Notes under the pieces: model-generated
Seen by the model: only the letters and a program-made list of their open reading frames with translations
Told to the model about the DNA's origin: nothing
Databases searched by the model: none
Shown here: one piece after another, positions 1-8,929 of the stretch
How the letters are laid out: every line of letters starts with the position of its first letter
Position numbering within the stretch: the stretch's first letter is position 1
Assembly: GCF_000376785.1 (NCBI RefSeq)
Contig: NZ_AQXX01000085.1
Coordinates: 1 to 43,706 of the forward strand
Reading direction: 5' to 3'
DNA length: 43,706 nt
Source of the DNA: Hahella ganghwensis DSM 17046
Lineage (GTDB): Bacteria; Pseudomonadota; Gammaproteobacteria; Pseudomonadales; Oleiphilaceae
Position numbers and translations under genes: made by a program

Positions 1-2
1 GG

Positions 3-152
3 GCTAAAGTGGAACACCCGTTCAGATACATCAAGCAGGTGTTTGGTTACGACAAAGTCCGCTATCGAGGCTTGGCCAAGAACAAGAGCCGGCTCTATCT
101 GTTGGCGGCCTTCAGCAATCTGCTGATGGCAAGGAAAGAGCTGCAGGTATAG
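3..152 (+). mobile_element. C-terminal fragment of IS5-family transposase
   Basis: Reading from the left edge gives 49 codons and a TAG stop, encoding a segment with EHPFRYIKQVFGYDKVRYRG followed by a hydrophobic LYLLAAFSNLLMARKEL tail. This matches the DDE transposase C-terminus of the IS5/IS1106 type, where the E of the EHPFRxIK motif belongs to the catalytic triad and the tail contains the usual ALxNLxMAR-like helix. The N-terminal part lies outside the window, so whether the element is intact is unknown. Family assignment is from motif memory. Confidence 0.85.
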
Positions 153-264
153 GGGCAGTGAGCCCAGATGACGCCCCACAGGGGGGGAAGATCCAAAATG
201 GCCGGAAAAACACTCTGAATATTCGGCCATATATCGTCGAGAGTTTGAATTACCTCAGAACCTT

Positions 265-287
265 GGGGTTATTCAGACTCTCCTTAG
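265..287. repeat. Presumed right end (inverted repeat) of the IS5-type element and target site
   Basis: The sequence GGGGTTATTCAGACTCTCC, about 110 bases after the transposase stop, resembles the inverse complement of IS5-subgroup ends, which typically begin GAG(A)NTCTGAATAACCCC. It is followed by TTAG, compatible with the 4-bp YTAR-type target duplication of this group. The other end is outside the window, so the match between the two repeats cannot be checked. Confidence 0.5.
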
Positions 288-443
288 ATCACTATGTCTT
301 GCAATAAAGAAAAGCAACGCAGAAGAAATCTAGAAAAAGAAACACACTTTCACAAAAGCACACTGCTTAATAGATGCATAGTTTTTAAAAATGCTTATAC
401 TTGCCTATTAAAGCTTTTTGCAAAAAGTCGGATCTAACCATCC
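288..443. other. Intergenic region upstream of the endopeptidase gene
   Basis: This AT-rich stretch lies between the presumed IS end and the M23 peptidase start. It contains a TATACT hexamer near 394 without a clear -35 partner, and a short palindrome CTTTTTGCAAAAAG near 414. I see no coding sequence. Any native promoter of the peptidase gene should be here, unless the IS insertion separated it. Confidence 0.4.
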
Positions 444-1871
444 ATGTTTCAAAGAAAATTGCTACTCAAAATGCCAAAAACTCATTTCCTGGCGGCGACT
501 GCTGCCGGTGTTATGATTTGCAGTGCGCTTATATTCAGTCCCAGCGAGCAGGCAGAAGCCAATCGGATCAGCAAGACAATTCCCCTAACCGGAACACAAA
601 ATGCTGAACAAGCCACCCTCGCCATGATAACTCCTTCTGAGCAGAGCACAGCGCCTTCGGTAACCCTCGATGCAGACACTCTCTCTGCCGACGATCTTTC
701 CCAACTGGAATCCGCTGACAAAGCAAACGTCCTGAAATCCTCCTTATCCTGGCACGCCTACCAAGTGCAGAGTGGAGATAGTTTTTCGACACTGTTCAAA
801 CGCGCAGGAGTCTCCCCCAAGGTTCTGGCTAAAATGGTTCAAGAGCTTCCCGGGAAAGAATGGACTCAACTTTATCCAGGAGAAGAGATCGAGTTCGGCT
901 TTAACGATGAAACCTTCCATACCATGCGAATCCATCGAAACCGTCTGGAAAACTGGCTGATCAGTGAAAGCGACGAAGGAAAGTTCGAGCTGGATAAAGT
1001 CCTGGCTGAACCAGAAATTCAAACTTCCTATGCAGAAGGGACAATCAACACAGCCCTGTTTATCGACGCAAAGAAAGCCGGCCTGTCAGATCAGCTCATT
1101 ATGGAGTTCGCCAACATCTTTGGCTGGGACATTGACTTCATATTAGACATCCGCGCGGGAGATTCTTTCAAGCTGGTTTACGAAGACCTTTATTTTGAAG
1201 GCGAAAAAATCGGCATAGGCAACATCCTGGCCGCCGAATTTACCAACCAGGGCAAAACTTTCACTGCTGTGCGCTACGAAGACAAAGAAGGGAAAGTCAG
1301 TTATTACACTCCCGAAGGGGAAAGCATGAAGAAAACCTTTCTTCGCTCTCCTATCGACTTTGCCCGCGTGTCCTCTCACTTCAACCTGAAGAGAAAGCAC
1401 CCTGTCCTGCACACTATACGGGCGCACCGGGGCACAGACTATGCAGCAGGCAGAGGAACTCCGATCAAGTCTACCGGAGATGGCAAGGTTATCTTTGCCG
1501 GACGGAAAGGCGGCTACGGTAACGTTGTTATCGTCCAGCACGGCCAATCCATTACCACCTTGTATGCTCATATGAAAGGCTTTGCTCGCGGGATCAGATC
1601 CGGAAAACGCGTATCCCAGGGCCAAACCATTGGCTACGTAGGCAGCTCTGGCTTGGCAACAGGTCCTCACCTTCACTTTGAGTTCCGCCTTAATGGCGTG
1701 CATAAAAACCCGGTGACGGTAAAACTGCCAAAAGCCCAGCCTGTGGCGAAATCCGAACTAAAAGCATTCAAGGAACATGCTGAGGTAGCGGTCGCACAGT
1801 TAAAGTCCTATGCAAATGGCTACCAGTTTGCATCATCCAAAAGCCCCCCCAAGCTTGAGCAGGACTTATGA
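444..1871 (+). CDS. mepM: OapA/LysM-like and M23 murein DD-endopeptidase (MepM-like)
   Basis: A zinc metallo-endopeptidase that should cut peptidoglycan cross-links in the periplasm to allow wall growth. Residues 13-35 form a signal-anchor or signal peptide. Residues 104-155 are an OapA/LysM-like domain (WHAYQVQSGDSFSTLFKRAG). Residues 310-425 are the M23 (lysostaphin-type) domain with metal and catalytic residues H328, D332 (HRGTD) and H409/H411 (PHLHFE). The 475-residue length fits the MepM/YebA family. A second ATG at 471 is possible; neither start has a strong ribosome site. Its stop overlaps the anmK start (ATGA), linking wall cleavage with wall recycling, as in Pseudomonas. The family is certain; the exact substrate is inferred. 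Confidence 0.92.
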   Translation: MFQRKLLLKMPKTHFLAATAAGVMICSALIFSPSEQAEANRISKTIPLTGTQNAEQATLAMITPSEQSTAPSVTLDADTLSADDLSQLESADKANVLKSSLSWHAYQVQSGDSFSTLFKRAGVSPKVLAKMVQELPGKEWTQLYPGEEIEFGFNDETFHTMRIHRNRLENWLISESDEGKFELDKVLAEPEIQTSYAEGTINTALFIDAKKAGLSDQLIMEFANIFGWDIDFILDIRAGDSFKLVYEDLYFEGEKIGIGNILAAEFTNQGKTFTAVRYEDKEGKVSYYTPEGESMKKTFLRSPIDFARVSSHFNLKRKHPVLHTIRAHRGTDYAAGRGTPIKSTGDGKVIFAGRKGGYGNVVIVQHGQSITTLYAHMKGFARGIRSGKRVSQGQTIGYVGSSGLATGPHLHFEFRLNGVHKNPVTVKLPKAQPVAKSELKAFKEHAEVAVAQLKSYANGYQFASSKSPPKLEQDL

Positions 1872-2983
1872 GTGAAGCCTCTACGAACCCGCCGGAGTAT
1901 TACATCGGTATCATGTCAGGCACCAGCCTGGATGGTGTCGACCTGGCGATCGTAGAGTGCGATCAAAACCAGCTCTCGACTCACTTCACTCAATTCAGTC
2001 TGTTTCCTGAGCAGCTACAAAAAGATCTTGCCGAGCTCACTTTGGCAGAACAATGGCATCCTGATCACTATTTCAAGATTGAAACCGAGTTGACCCAAGT
2101 CTATGCCAATGCTGTGGAAGCTGCCCTGGTATCTGCCCGTGTTGAACCCGGCAATATCACGGCTATTGGCTGCCATGGACAAACAGTCAGACATCGCGCC
2201 TTTACCAAGCCCGCATATACTGTTCAGATGATTAACGGCTCACTACTGGCCGAACTGACCAACTGTACGGTTGTCACCGACTTTCGACGCCGGGATATGG
2301 CGGCAGGAGGCCAGGGTGCCCCTCTAGCACCAGCGTTCCACTATGCCGCATTATCCGCGCAACATCCTAATGCCGCAGTATTGAATCTGGGAGGGATCGC
2401 GAACCTGACCATCTGGGATCAGGAACGACTGATCGGCTTTGATAGCGGACCGGCAAATGGATTAACAGACGCCTGGATGCAGACACGGTTCAACAAACCA
2501 CGGGATGAAGGGGGCGAACAGGCAAGGCAGGGCAACATCAACCAGGGACTACTTGAGCAGTTGCTAAAACATCCCTATTTACAGCTCCCTGCTCCCAAAA
2601 GTACCGGACGCGAAGAGTTTAATCTGCCATGGCTGGAGTCTCAACTAGCTTCCTACAATGACGTTTCTGATCAGGATGTATTGACAACCCTGGCCGAATT
2701 CACAGCCGTATCAATTGCCGAGTCACTGAAAAACAGCAAGCCTACACATATGTATGTATGCGGCGGCGGCGTCAACAATCTCTATATTCTCGAGAGACTA
2801 CAGAGACTGATTCCGCAAACTGTCATTGCACCGTCTTCTGAAGTGGGAGTTGATCCGGATTTCATGGAAGCCATAGCTTTCGCCTGGATAGCCAGACAAA
2901 CCATTCACTTACAGCCCGGCAACCAACCCTCCGTCACGGGTGCGCACGGCCCTCGGATTCTTGGCGCAATTTACCCCCGATAA
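1868..2983 (+). CDS. anmK: Anhydro-N-acetylmuramic acid kinase
   Basis: Cytoplasmic enzyme that uses ATP to open and phosphorylate 1,6-anhydro-MurNAc to MurNAc-6-phosphate during peptidoglycan recycling. The ASKHA-fold signatures are clear: GIMSGTSLDGVD at residues 14-25, CHGQTVRH near 99, GGQGAPLAP near 147, LGGIANLT near 174, FDSGPANGLTDAW near 190, and CGGGVNN near 298. At 371 residues it has the usual family length. It is translationally coupled to the preceding endopeptidase by a 4-base overlap, so the two wall-turnover genes form one operon. It converges with the erpA/argC block. Confidence 0.97.
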   Translation: MSEASTNPPEYYIGIMSGTSLDGVDLAIVECDQNQLSTHFTQFSLFPEQLQKDLAELTLAEQWHPDHYFKIETELTQVYANAVEAALVSARVEPGNITAIGCHGQTVRHRAFTKPAYTVQMINGSLLAELTNCTVVTDFRRRDMAAGGQGAPLAPAFHYAALSAQHPNAAVLNLGGIANLTIWDQERLIGFDSGPANGLTDAWMQTRFNKPRDEGGEQARQGNINQGLLEQLLKHPYLQLPAPKSTGREEFNLPWLESQLASYNDVSDQDVLTTLAEFTAVSIAESLKNSKPTHMYVCGGGVNNLYILERLQRLIPQTVIAPSSEVGVDPDFMEAIAFAWIARQTIHLQPGNQPSVTGAHGPRILGAIYPR

Positions 2984-3004
2984 TTGCACCCAACATAACA
3001 GCAT

Positions 3005-3472
3005 TTAGAAGTCGACATATCCGCTTGAACGTAAGCGACGCTCTTCTGCGGGTCCATAAGGTACAATTTCAATAAATGGGGGAAGAGATTCCGGCGAAAT
3101 GTTGTGAAGCTTCATATAAGTCGAACAGACTCGAACATCAATCACCCTAAAAGCATCCAGTTGAGCCGCCTTGTCAACAATGCCTTTGAATTCACGGTAA
3201 TTATCTTTTGAGAAATACTTCACTTCCGGGCCATGTAGGACAAAAGCTATTGGCTCTCCAAAAGCAAAACTGCTTTCCTCATCAAGCAACTGGGAAGCTC
3301 GCTCAAAAAGGTCGGCAATTTCACCCTCTGTATGGAGCTCAATTTTGGCAAGGTAGCGGGTTTGATCTTCCGCTATGGCAGGAGTGGTTGTGGGTGTTTC
3401 GGCAGCAGTCGTCAAGGTCAAGAACAACCCCGTCAGGCAAGCCAGACTGAGCAGGAACTTAGATCTTGACAT
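3005..3472 (-). CDS. Predicted periplasmic DsrE/F-like protein
   Basis: The ATG start at 3472 is preferred because a GGAGG lies just upstream and the N-terminus (MSRSKFLLSLACLTGLFLTL) is then a clean signal peptide with a likely cut after TTAAA. The mature part has an alpha/beta pattern with FAFGEPIAFVLHGPEVKYF, a single conserved-looking Cys in VRVCSTYM, and the C-terminal PPFIEIVPYGPAEERRLRSS. This resembles DsrE-like sulfur-relay proteins, sometimes misnamed acyl-CoA transferases. It is last in the argC-bactofilin-erpA run and begins just beyond the erpA stop. No function is assigned; a redox or sulfur-related periplasmic role is only an inference. Confidence 0.75.
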   Translation of the reverse strand: MSRSKFLLSLACLTGLFLTLTTAAETPTTTPAIAEDQTRYLAKIELHTEGEIADLFERASQLLDEESSFAFGEPIAFVLHGPEVKYFSKDNYREFKGIVDKAAQLDAFRVIDVRVCSTYMKLHNISPESLPPFIEIVPYGPAEERRLRSSGYVDF

Positions 3473-3489
3473 AACCACCTCCACCTTCT

Positions 3490-3843
3490 CTATATGGAGA
3501 ATGAACTTCCGCACCCACAGGTGGTTGTCGCATTAGGATTATTGATAACAAACTGCGCCCCTTCAAGACCTTCCTTATAGTCAACCTCTGATCCGACCAA
3601 ATACTGATAACTCAATGAATCCACCAATAATTTAACACCATCTTTTTCAACGATCGTGTCATCCTCATTAATAGTCTCATCAAAGGAAAATCCGTATTGA
3701 AACCCGGAACAACCACCACCGGTGACGAATACCCGCAATGCGAGCTCATCATTCCCTTCTTCCTCGATCAGCGTTTTTACCTTAGCAGCTGCGCTGTCAC
3801 TCAGATAGAAGGGCTTCGGTTCAAAGGTTTCTGCGACACTCAT
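3490..3843 (-). CDS. erpA: Iron-sulfur cluster insertion protein ErpA
   Basis: A-type carrier that delivers [4Fe-4S]/[2Fe-2S] clusters to apo-proteins, including those of isoprenoid synthesis in E. coli. The three cluster-binding cysteines are present: C45 in GGGCSGFQY and C109/C111 in the terminal TCGCGSSFS. Its length of 117 residues is standard. It lies in the same strand run as argC and the bactofilin, converging with anmK, an arrangement also seen in Pseudomonas. ErpA is preferred over IscA because of this context and because no isc genes are adjacent. Confidence 0.95.
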   Translation of the reverse strand: MSVAETFEPKPFYLSDSAAAKVKTLIEEEGNDELALRVFVTGGGCSGFQYGFSFDETINEDDTIVEKDGVKLLVDSLSYQYLVGSEVDYKEGLEGAQFVINNPNATTTCGCGSSFSI

Positions 3844-3939
3844 TCAATAATCCTACTCTGATAAAGCATTTACTTGACCGATAACGTCAACAGACGCCAC
3901 AGCCTGAAATGAAATTATCCAATTAACCAAGCAGGCAGG

Positions 3940-4437
3940 TCAACTATTCATCCCCTGAGCCAGCTCTTTCCCCTTATCTTTGGCAGAATCTTCCGTTACC
4001 GGTTCCACCTTTTCAACCTTGGCCGGCTTGCTCTTTGATGTGATAGGTTCCACCTTCTCTTTATCAGCATCCTTTTGATGAACAAGGTTTCCGTTCACTT
4101 CAGCCCCCATTGCCATCTCAATCAGGTTGTAATATACATTTCCTGTAATGGAGGCTTTAGGCGCTAATTCAATATGCTCCGAGGAATATACATCACCATG
4201 TACCGTGCCATTGATGATGACGTGGGGAGCCATTACATTTCCATGAACTTCTCCAGCCTCGCTTATCCGCACAATCGCGCCATTATTATCGGGCGCCGAA
4301 TAGATCTGACCTTCGATTCGTCCATCAATATGCAGCCCACCGCTAAAGGAGATATCCCCCTTAAGCTCAGTTCCCTTGGCAATCAGGGTATCGTAACGCC
4401 CACCTGAAGATGGCTTGCTCTTTTTACTTCCAAACAT
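3940..4437 (-). CDS. Bactofilin family cytoskeletal protein
   Basis: Bactofilins polymerise without nucleotide into filaments that scaffold cell-shape, polarity or wall-synthesis proteins. The ATG at 4437 gives MFGSKKSK and follows GGAGGAG at good spacing, so upstream in-frame codons are rejected. Residues from about 15 to 120 form the beta-helical DUF583 core with regular G-x-I/V strands (LKGDISFSGGLHIDGRIEG, VHGNVMAPHVIING). The C-terminal 45 residues are charged, Lys/Glu/Pro-rich and probably disordered. The start nearly abuts the end of the upstream coiled-coil membrane gene, implying coupled expression. Cellular role in this organism is unknown. Confidence 0.93.
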   Translation of the reverse strand: MFGSKKSKPSSGGRYDTLIAKGTELKGDISFSGGLHIDGRIEGQIYSAPDNNGAIVRISEAGEVHGNVMAPHVIINGTVHGDVYSSEHIELAPKASITGNVYYNLIEMAMGAEVNGNLVHQKDADKEKVEPITSKSKPAKVEKVEPVTEDSAKDKGKELAQGMNS

Positions 4438-4441
4438 AGGA

Positions 4442-5164
4442 TTACTCCTCCACCTTCCAATCGAAGGTTCGCTCAATCTTTGTCGCTTTCTTACCGGAAG
4501 CCTGAGCTACCACCTGAATCTGCTCTGGAGCAAATCCTTCAGGCAACTCCAGCTCTCCAGCAATATCCTGGAAATAACGGAAACGAAATTTGACCCCAAG
4601 GTCTTCCGCACCCGCCACGTCTCGCAAGGGAAGAATCTCTTTTTTATTCTTTAGGCTTCCGATCAGGTTTACAGCCACCAACCCCTGGATATAGGAGTTG
4701 TTATCTGCCACCTGAGTAAGCACCAACTTATATTGAAAGCGCCGTTCTCCGCGGGCTTTATGCAGTTCCATTTTCTGAATCTGCAATCCTTTATCAGCTC
4801 CGGAAGGGGCCATGATATTCTTGTAAAAAGCAATATCCTCCTCTAATTGCAGGATCTTGCTTTCCAAACTCTGAACAGTGGACTGCACATCACGATTTGC
4901 CACTTGATCGATGACTCGACCGCGTTCCAGGTTTGCCACCTTTTGGGCAAGCTCAGTGGCTTTGTCCTCTGCCGATTCCAGCATCTGCTTCAGTTCCCGG
5001 TTCTGTTCAGCATAGTTAGCACTGCGGCTGTTAGCGGTGTACCAACCCATGGTAATACCGCCAAATATGCTCAATACCACTGCCGCCCAAGCAAGCAAAT
5101 GTCGCTTTGCCTTTTCAGCAGGCCGATAAGGAACAACAATTAATTTCTCTTCTGCGCTTTTCAT
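4442..5164 (-). CDS. Membrane-anchored coiled-coil protein (DUF6776-like)
   Basis: The ATG at 5164 (MKSAEEKLIVV) is chosen over an upstream TTG. There is one transmembrane helix at about residues 24-43 (LLAWAAVVLSIFGGITMGWY), then a long heptad-rich coiled coil (about 50-120), and a C-terminal beta-rich domain with repeated basic and aromatic residues (RRFQYKLVLTQVADNNSY). It resembles the DUF6776 proteins of Pseudomonas-like bacteria. It sits between argC and the bactofilin and nearly overlaps the latter, so it is a natural candidate for a membrane partner of the bactofilin filament. That pairing is inferred from position only. Confidence 0.8.
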   Translation of the reverse strand: MKSAEEKLIVVPYRPAEKAKRHLLAWAAVVLSIFGGITMGWYTANSRSANYAEQNRELKQMLESAEDKATELAQKVANLERGRVIDQVANRDVQSTVQSLESKILQLEEDIAFYKNIMAPSGADKGLQIQKMELHKARGERRFQYKLVLTQVADNNSYIQGLVAVNLIGSLKNKKEILPLRDVAGAEDLGVKFRFRYFQDIAGELELPEGFAPEQIQVVAQASGKKATKIERTFDWKVEE

Positions 5165-5255
5165 TTTTCTACAATCTAATGACAACTGACAGCAGCCCGG
5201 TCATAGCGAAAAACGATACCCTTCGATCCCTCACCGAATATCATTAACTATTTAA

Positions 5256-6287
5256 TCAGGGTAGCAAGGCCATCTGTTTCAATCCGGCCGTTTCTTCCAA
5301 ACCTAGCATAAGGTTCATATTTTGCACGGCCTGGCCTGCGGCCCCCTTCACCAGATTATCAATAACTGACAACACGATGACGGTATTGCTGTCAGGTTGC
5401 TGATGCAGTGCTATCCGGCAAAGGTTGGTGCCACGCACAGTCCTGGTTTCCGGATGCTCCCTTAGAGGCATAACATCAACAAACGGCTCACTACGGTAGT
5501 GTTCCTCAAAAATATTCTGCAGCTCGGCAAAGTCACCTTTGAGCTCTGCATATAAGGTCGCTTCAATACCGCGAATCATAGGAAGCAGATGAGGAACAAA
5601 TGTCAGCCCTACCTCATTGCCTGCAACCAGGCCCAACCCTTGCTTAATTTCAGGCAAGTGACGATGACCAGAAGCACCATACGCCTTAAAACTTTCCGAA
5701 ACCTCACAACTCAGCGTACCGACCTTGGCTTGGCGGCCGGCGCCACTCACTCCTGACTTCGCATCAGCGATGAGTCGACTGGTGTCAACCAAATCGTTTT
5801 TCAGCAGCGGAATAAAGCCGAGTTGAACAGCCGTAGGGTAACACCCGGGATTGGCGACTAATCTTGCAGAACGAATCTTGTCTCGGTTGATTTCCGGTAA
5901 GCCATATACTGCTTCCGCCAGGATTTCCGGACAAGCATGCTCCTGTCCGTACCAGTGCTGCCAGACTGCTGCGTCGGACAAACGAAAGTCCGCTGCCAGG
6001 TCCACCACTTTGGTTCCTCTGGACAATAACTCCGGAACCACTTTCATAGCCACGCCATTGGGAGTGGCAAAGAATACCAGATCACACTCTGCCAGCACGT
6101 CGGTATCGGGTTCCGTAAATGCGAGATCCAAGTGTCCTCGCAGATTCGGGAACATATCGGCAACCTTCGTGCCGGCCTCTCCCCGTGAAGTGATGACACT
6201 GATTTCCACCTGCGGGTGGGCTATCAGCAAACGAATCAGCTCTACGCCGGTATAACCGGTGCCACCTACTATGCCAACCTTAACCAT
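5256..6287 (-). CDS. argC: N-acetyl-gamma-glutamyl-phosphate reductase
   Basis: NADPH-dependent third step of arginine synthesis: N-acetylglutamyl-5-phosphate to the semialdehyde. The nucleotide-binding motif [17 protein letters not shown] lies at residues 5-21, the catalytic cysteine is C149 in ANPGCYPTA, and a downstream conserved GHRHLPEI segment carries the acid-base histidine. At 343 residues it is the type-1 form. The ATG at 6287 follows AAGGTT. It is first in the minus-strand run leading to erpA; the downstream genes have no obvious link to arginine. Confidence 0.97.
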   Translation of the reverse strand: MVKVGIVGGTGYTGVELIRLLIAHPQVEISVITSRGEAGTKVADMFPNLRGHLDLAFTEPDTDVLAECDLVFFATPNGVAMKVVPELLSRGTKVVDLAADFRLSDAAVWQHWYGQEHACPEILAEAVYGLPEINRDKIRSARLVANPGCYPTAVQLGFIPLLKNDLVDTSRLIADAKSGVSGAGRQAKVGTLSCEVSESFKAYGASGHRHLPEIKQGLGLVAGNEVGLTFVPHLLPMIRGIEATLYAELKGDFAELQNIFEEHYRSEPFVDVMPLREHPETRTVRGTNLCRIALHQQPDSNTVIVLSVIDNLVKGAAGQAVQNMNLMLGLEETAGLKQMALLP

Positions 6288-6343
6288 ATGCGAACCTTAA
6301 ACACGATGCATCACGCTATTGCGCAATGGATATACGACTGAAT

Positions 6344-6373
6344 TTTTTTCAAGTACTATTTTTTCAAGTACTA
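6344..6373. repeat. Perfect 15-bp tandem duplication upstream of argC and the ClC gene
   Basis: The unit TTTTTTCAAGTACTA occurs twice head to tail with no mismatch. It lies in the divergent argC/ClC intergenic region and contains the palindrome AGTACT in each copy. It could be a replication-slippage product or a doubled operator. No regulator is recognised. Confidence 0.9.
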
Positions 6374-6579
6374 AGCGAATGATTTTGCAATAACTCACAT
6401 TCGTCTGATGGATTGCGTATACTATCAGTTTTCACCAGTCCTGGCAGAGTTGTTTACATAAATAAACGGCTCCCCAAGAGGGCACGCATTCATATTTAAA
6501 GATCAATCTCTCGGTCTGAACAAACTTGTCACTCAAGTCAAACATAGTGAGTTCCAACCAGCCTGATTAAGGAGATGTA

Positions 6580-8385
6580 GTGCAGAAGAAGGAGAAGTCT
6601 AAACTCCGGCTAGAACTTCCTCCTGCGCTTGCGCAGCGCTGGGACCTTGCATTTCAGTCTTTCCGACGACGGGTTGCCAGCTATGATGCACTTCCTCAAC
6701 TGGCTTTCTTAGGCATTTTATCCGGCTTGCTGACCGGCGCAGTGATTCTGTTATTCCGTTTGGCTATCGAATGGCCTTTATCCTACCTGCTTCCTGATGG
6801 GAATCCCGAAGCCTTTGAAGGTTTAAGCGCTTTACTAAGAGTCACTCTTCCCTTGTGTGGCGCCCTGACTCTGGCGTTAGTCCTGTTACGACTGGGAGTG
6901 CAGAATCGAAAGGTCGGGGTTGCCCATGTCATGGAACGTTTGGGATATCACCAGGGGTACATCTCGCTCAAGAGTGGCCTGCTGCAGTTTTTTTGCGGCA
7001 TTATGACGATTGTCAGCGGTCAGAGCGCAGGTCGTGAAGGGCCGGCCGTTCATTTGGGAGCTACAGCCTCGAGCCTTCTCGGCCAAAGGATGCGGCTGCC
7101 CAACAACAGTATCAGAATGCTTGTGGGATGCGGCACTGCCGCGGCCGTCTCCGCCTCATTCAATACCCCCATTGCCGGGGTTATTTTTGCCATGGAAGTG
7201 GTCATGCTGGACTACACCATCAACGGTTTTACGCCGATAATCCTTGCTGCAGTCACAGCTGCGGTTGTCTCGCAAAGTGTATATGGGGATGACCCGGCAT
7301 TTATTGTTCCCGGTTTTAGTCTGGAATCACTGTTTGAACTGCCCTACATTGTCGCGGCAGCCATTTTGATCAGCCTGTTTTCTGTGCTTTTCGTGAAAGT
7401 CATGACGCAAACGATGACTCGTGTCAAAGCCGGTATTGTCTGGAAGCTTTTGCTGGCAGGGTTGATTACCGGTACCACCGCCCTGGCCTTTCCTGAAGTC
7501 ATGGGGATCGGATATGACACGGTAAACCAGTCCATTGCTGGCACGCTGCCGTTCCTGTTTTTGATTACTATCGCCCTGATGAAACTACTGGTCACCGCCA
7601 CGACGATTGGCCTGGGCATGCCGAGTGGTATTATTGGTCCTACCTTATTCATCGGCGCTACTCTGGGCGGCGCGTTGGGGGTGCTGGCCCAAAACCTGAT
7701 GCCTACTCTCGCATCTGAGCCCGGTTTCTATGCAGTACTAGGCATGGGAGCCATGATGGGGTCTGTGCTTCAGGCTCCATTGGCCGCGATCATGGCGGTG
7801 ATTGAGCTCACCAGGAATCCTAATGTGATCTTACCCACCATGCTGATCATTATTCTTTCGAGCTTGATCGCATCCCACTATTTCAAACAAAGATCGGTAT
7901 TTCTGGCGATTCTGCAACTGCAGGGACTGGACTACAAAGCGGAACCGTTGACGATGGCCCTGAGACGGATCTCGGTCGGCGCGATCATGGAGCGCAGCAT
8001 TAAGCGCGCCAAACAACAAGTCAGTTGGGCAGAGTGTCAGCTCATACTGAAAGAGCAACCAAAGTGGATTGTGATTGAAGGGGAGGATAAACCCCGTGCC
8101 GTACTTCCCGCTGCCGACCTCGCCCGATATCTCGACGAAAACAAACCGGAAGAAGATTTCGACCCTGACGCCATGACGCTGGATCTTCTTAGCATTCCAG
8201 CCCAGCGCCGGGATGCGGCGTCATTGCATATACAGGCAACACTGGAGGAAGCCTTGCAACGCTTTAACGACAAAGGAGTGGAAGCATTGTACGTGGAACG
8301 TACCTCTGCCCCATTGATAAAACCCATCATTGGCGTGATTACCAGGGCAGAGATTGATAGTTTCTACCGCTACAAGGCAAAGTAA
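6580..8385 (+). CDS. ClC-family chloride channel/transporter with CBS domains
   Basis: Inner-membrane anion channel or H+/Cl- exchanger. It starts at GTG 6580, five bases after AAGGAGA. After an amphipathic N-terminus, about ten hydrophobic helices run from residues 40 to 445. The ClC signatures are GREGPAVHLGA near 150 (with the gating Glu) and GMPSGIIGPTLFIGA near 345; the first ion-binding loop is divergent. The C-terminal ~150 residues form a paired CBS-like regulatory region (ISVGAIMERS; GVITRAEIDSF). At 601 residues it resembles long bacterial ClC-CBS proteins. Transporter versus channel mode cannot be told from what I see. It is followed by hemJ after about 70 bases. Confidence 0.93.
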   Translation: MQKKEKSKLRLELPPALAQRWDLAFQSFRRRVASYDALPQLAFLGILSGLLTGAVILLFRLAIEWPLSYLLPDGNPEAFEGLSALLRVTLPLCGALTLALVLLRLGVQNRKVGVAHVMERLGYHQGYISLKSGLLQFFCGIMTIVSGQSAGREGPAVHLGATASSLLGQRMRLPNNSIRMLVGCGTAAAVSASFNTPIAGVIFAMEVVMLDYTINGFTPIILAAVTAAVVSQSVYGDDPAFIVPGFSLESLFELPYIVAAAILISLFSVLFVKVMTQTMTRVKAGIVWKLLLAGLITGTTALAFPEVMGIGYDTVNQSIAGTLPFLFLITIALMKLLVTATTIGLGMPSGIIGPTLFIGATLGGALGVLAQNLMPTLASEPGFYAVLGMGAMMGSVLQAPLAAIMAVIELTRNPNVILPTMLIIILSSLIASHYFKQRSVFLAILQLQGLDYKAEPLTMALRRISVGAIMERSIKRAKQQVSWAECQLILKEQPKWIVIEGEDKPRAVLPAADLARYLDENKPEEDFDPDAMTLDLLSIPAQRRDAASLHIQATLEEALQRFNDKGVEALYVERTSAPLIKPIIGVITRAEIDSFYRYKAK

Positions 8386-8456
8386 GTCTTCTCTGCGCTA
8401 AAGGGCCAAACTGTGTCGATCACCGATTAAACTATGGAAAACATGCTGAGGAACAA

Positions 8457-8879
8457 ATGCTCTGGGTAAAAGCCTTTCATATCATCGCCGTCGTATGTTG
8501 GTTCGCGGCGATATTCTACCTGCCAAGGTTGTTTGTCTATCACGCCATGTCAGAAGACAGCACCAGCATAGAAAGATTCAAGATCATGGAGCGTAAACTC
8601 TATCGGGGGATTGGCACTCCCTCAATGATTGCGACAGTTGCACTCGGACTATGGTTATTGTCCTACAACCCTCAGGGGTATATGACCCAGGGCTGGATAC
8701 ATGCCAAGCTGACACTGGTCACTATTTTGATTGGCTATCATTTCTACTGCGGCCATCTGATCAAGGTATTCCGCGAGGATCGTAACCAACGTTCTCACGT
8801 ATTTTATCGCTGGCTAAACGAAGCACCGGTGTTAATCCTGATTGCCGTCGTTATTCTCGCCGTCGTCAAACCCTTCTAA
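8457..8879 (+). CDS. hemJ: HemJ-type protoporphyrinogen IX oxidase
   Basis: Small four-helix membrane protein (140 residues) that oxidises protoporphyrinogen IX to protoporphyrin IX in bacteria lacking HemY, or HemG. MLWVKAFHIIAVVCWFAAIFYLPRLFVYH carries the conserved first-helix His and Arg of the family; further conserved elements are MERKLYRGI near 42 and WIHAKLTLV near 79 with its Lys. GAGGAA lies seven bases upstream of the ATG. It is two genes away from hemL, so two haem-pathway steps are close together. The family call is firm. Confidence 0.93.
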   Translation: MLWVKAFHIIAVVCWFAAIFYLPRLFVYHAMSEDSTSIERFKIMERKLYRGIGTPSMIATVALGLWLLSYNPQGYMTQGWIHAKLTLVTILIGYHFYCGHLIKVFREDRNQRSHVFYRWLNEAPVLILIAVVILAVVKPF

Positions 8880-8929
8880 ACAGCCTATTGACGAAAGGCT
8901 CACTGATTAATCGATTTTGTGACCATTTA

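Noticed and set aside
482-721. Long open frames opposite the mepM-like gene and other core genes
   Set aside because: They are antisense shadows of well-identified genes, without ribosome sites or recognisable domains.
6430-6579. Riboswitch in the ClC gene leader
   Set aside because: The leader is about 150 bases long, but I find no known riboswitch core (for example no fluoride-type motif) or terminator.
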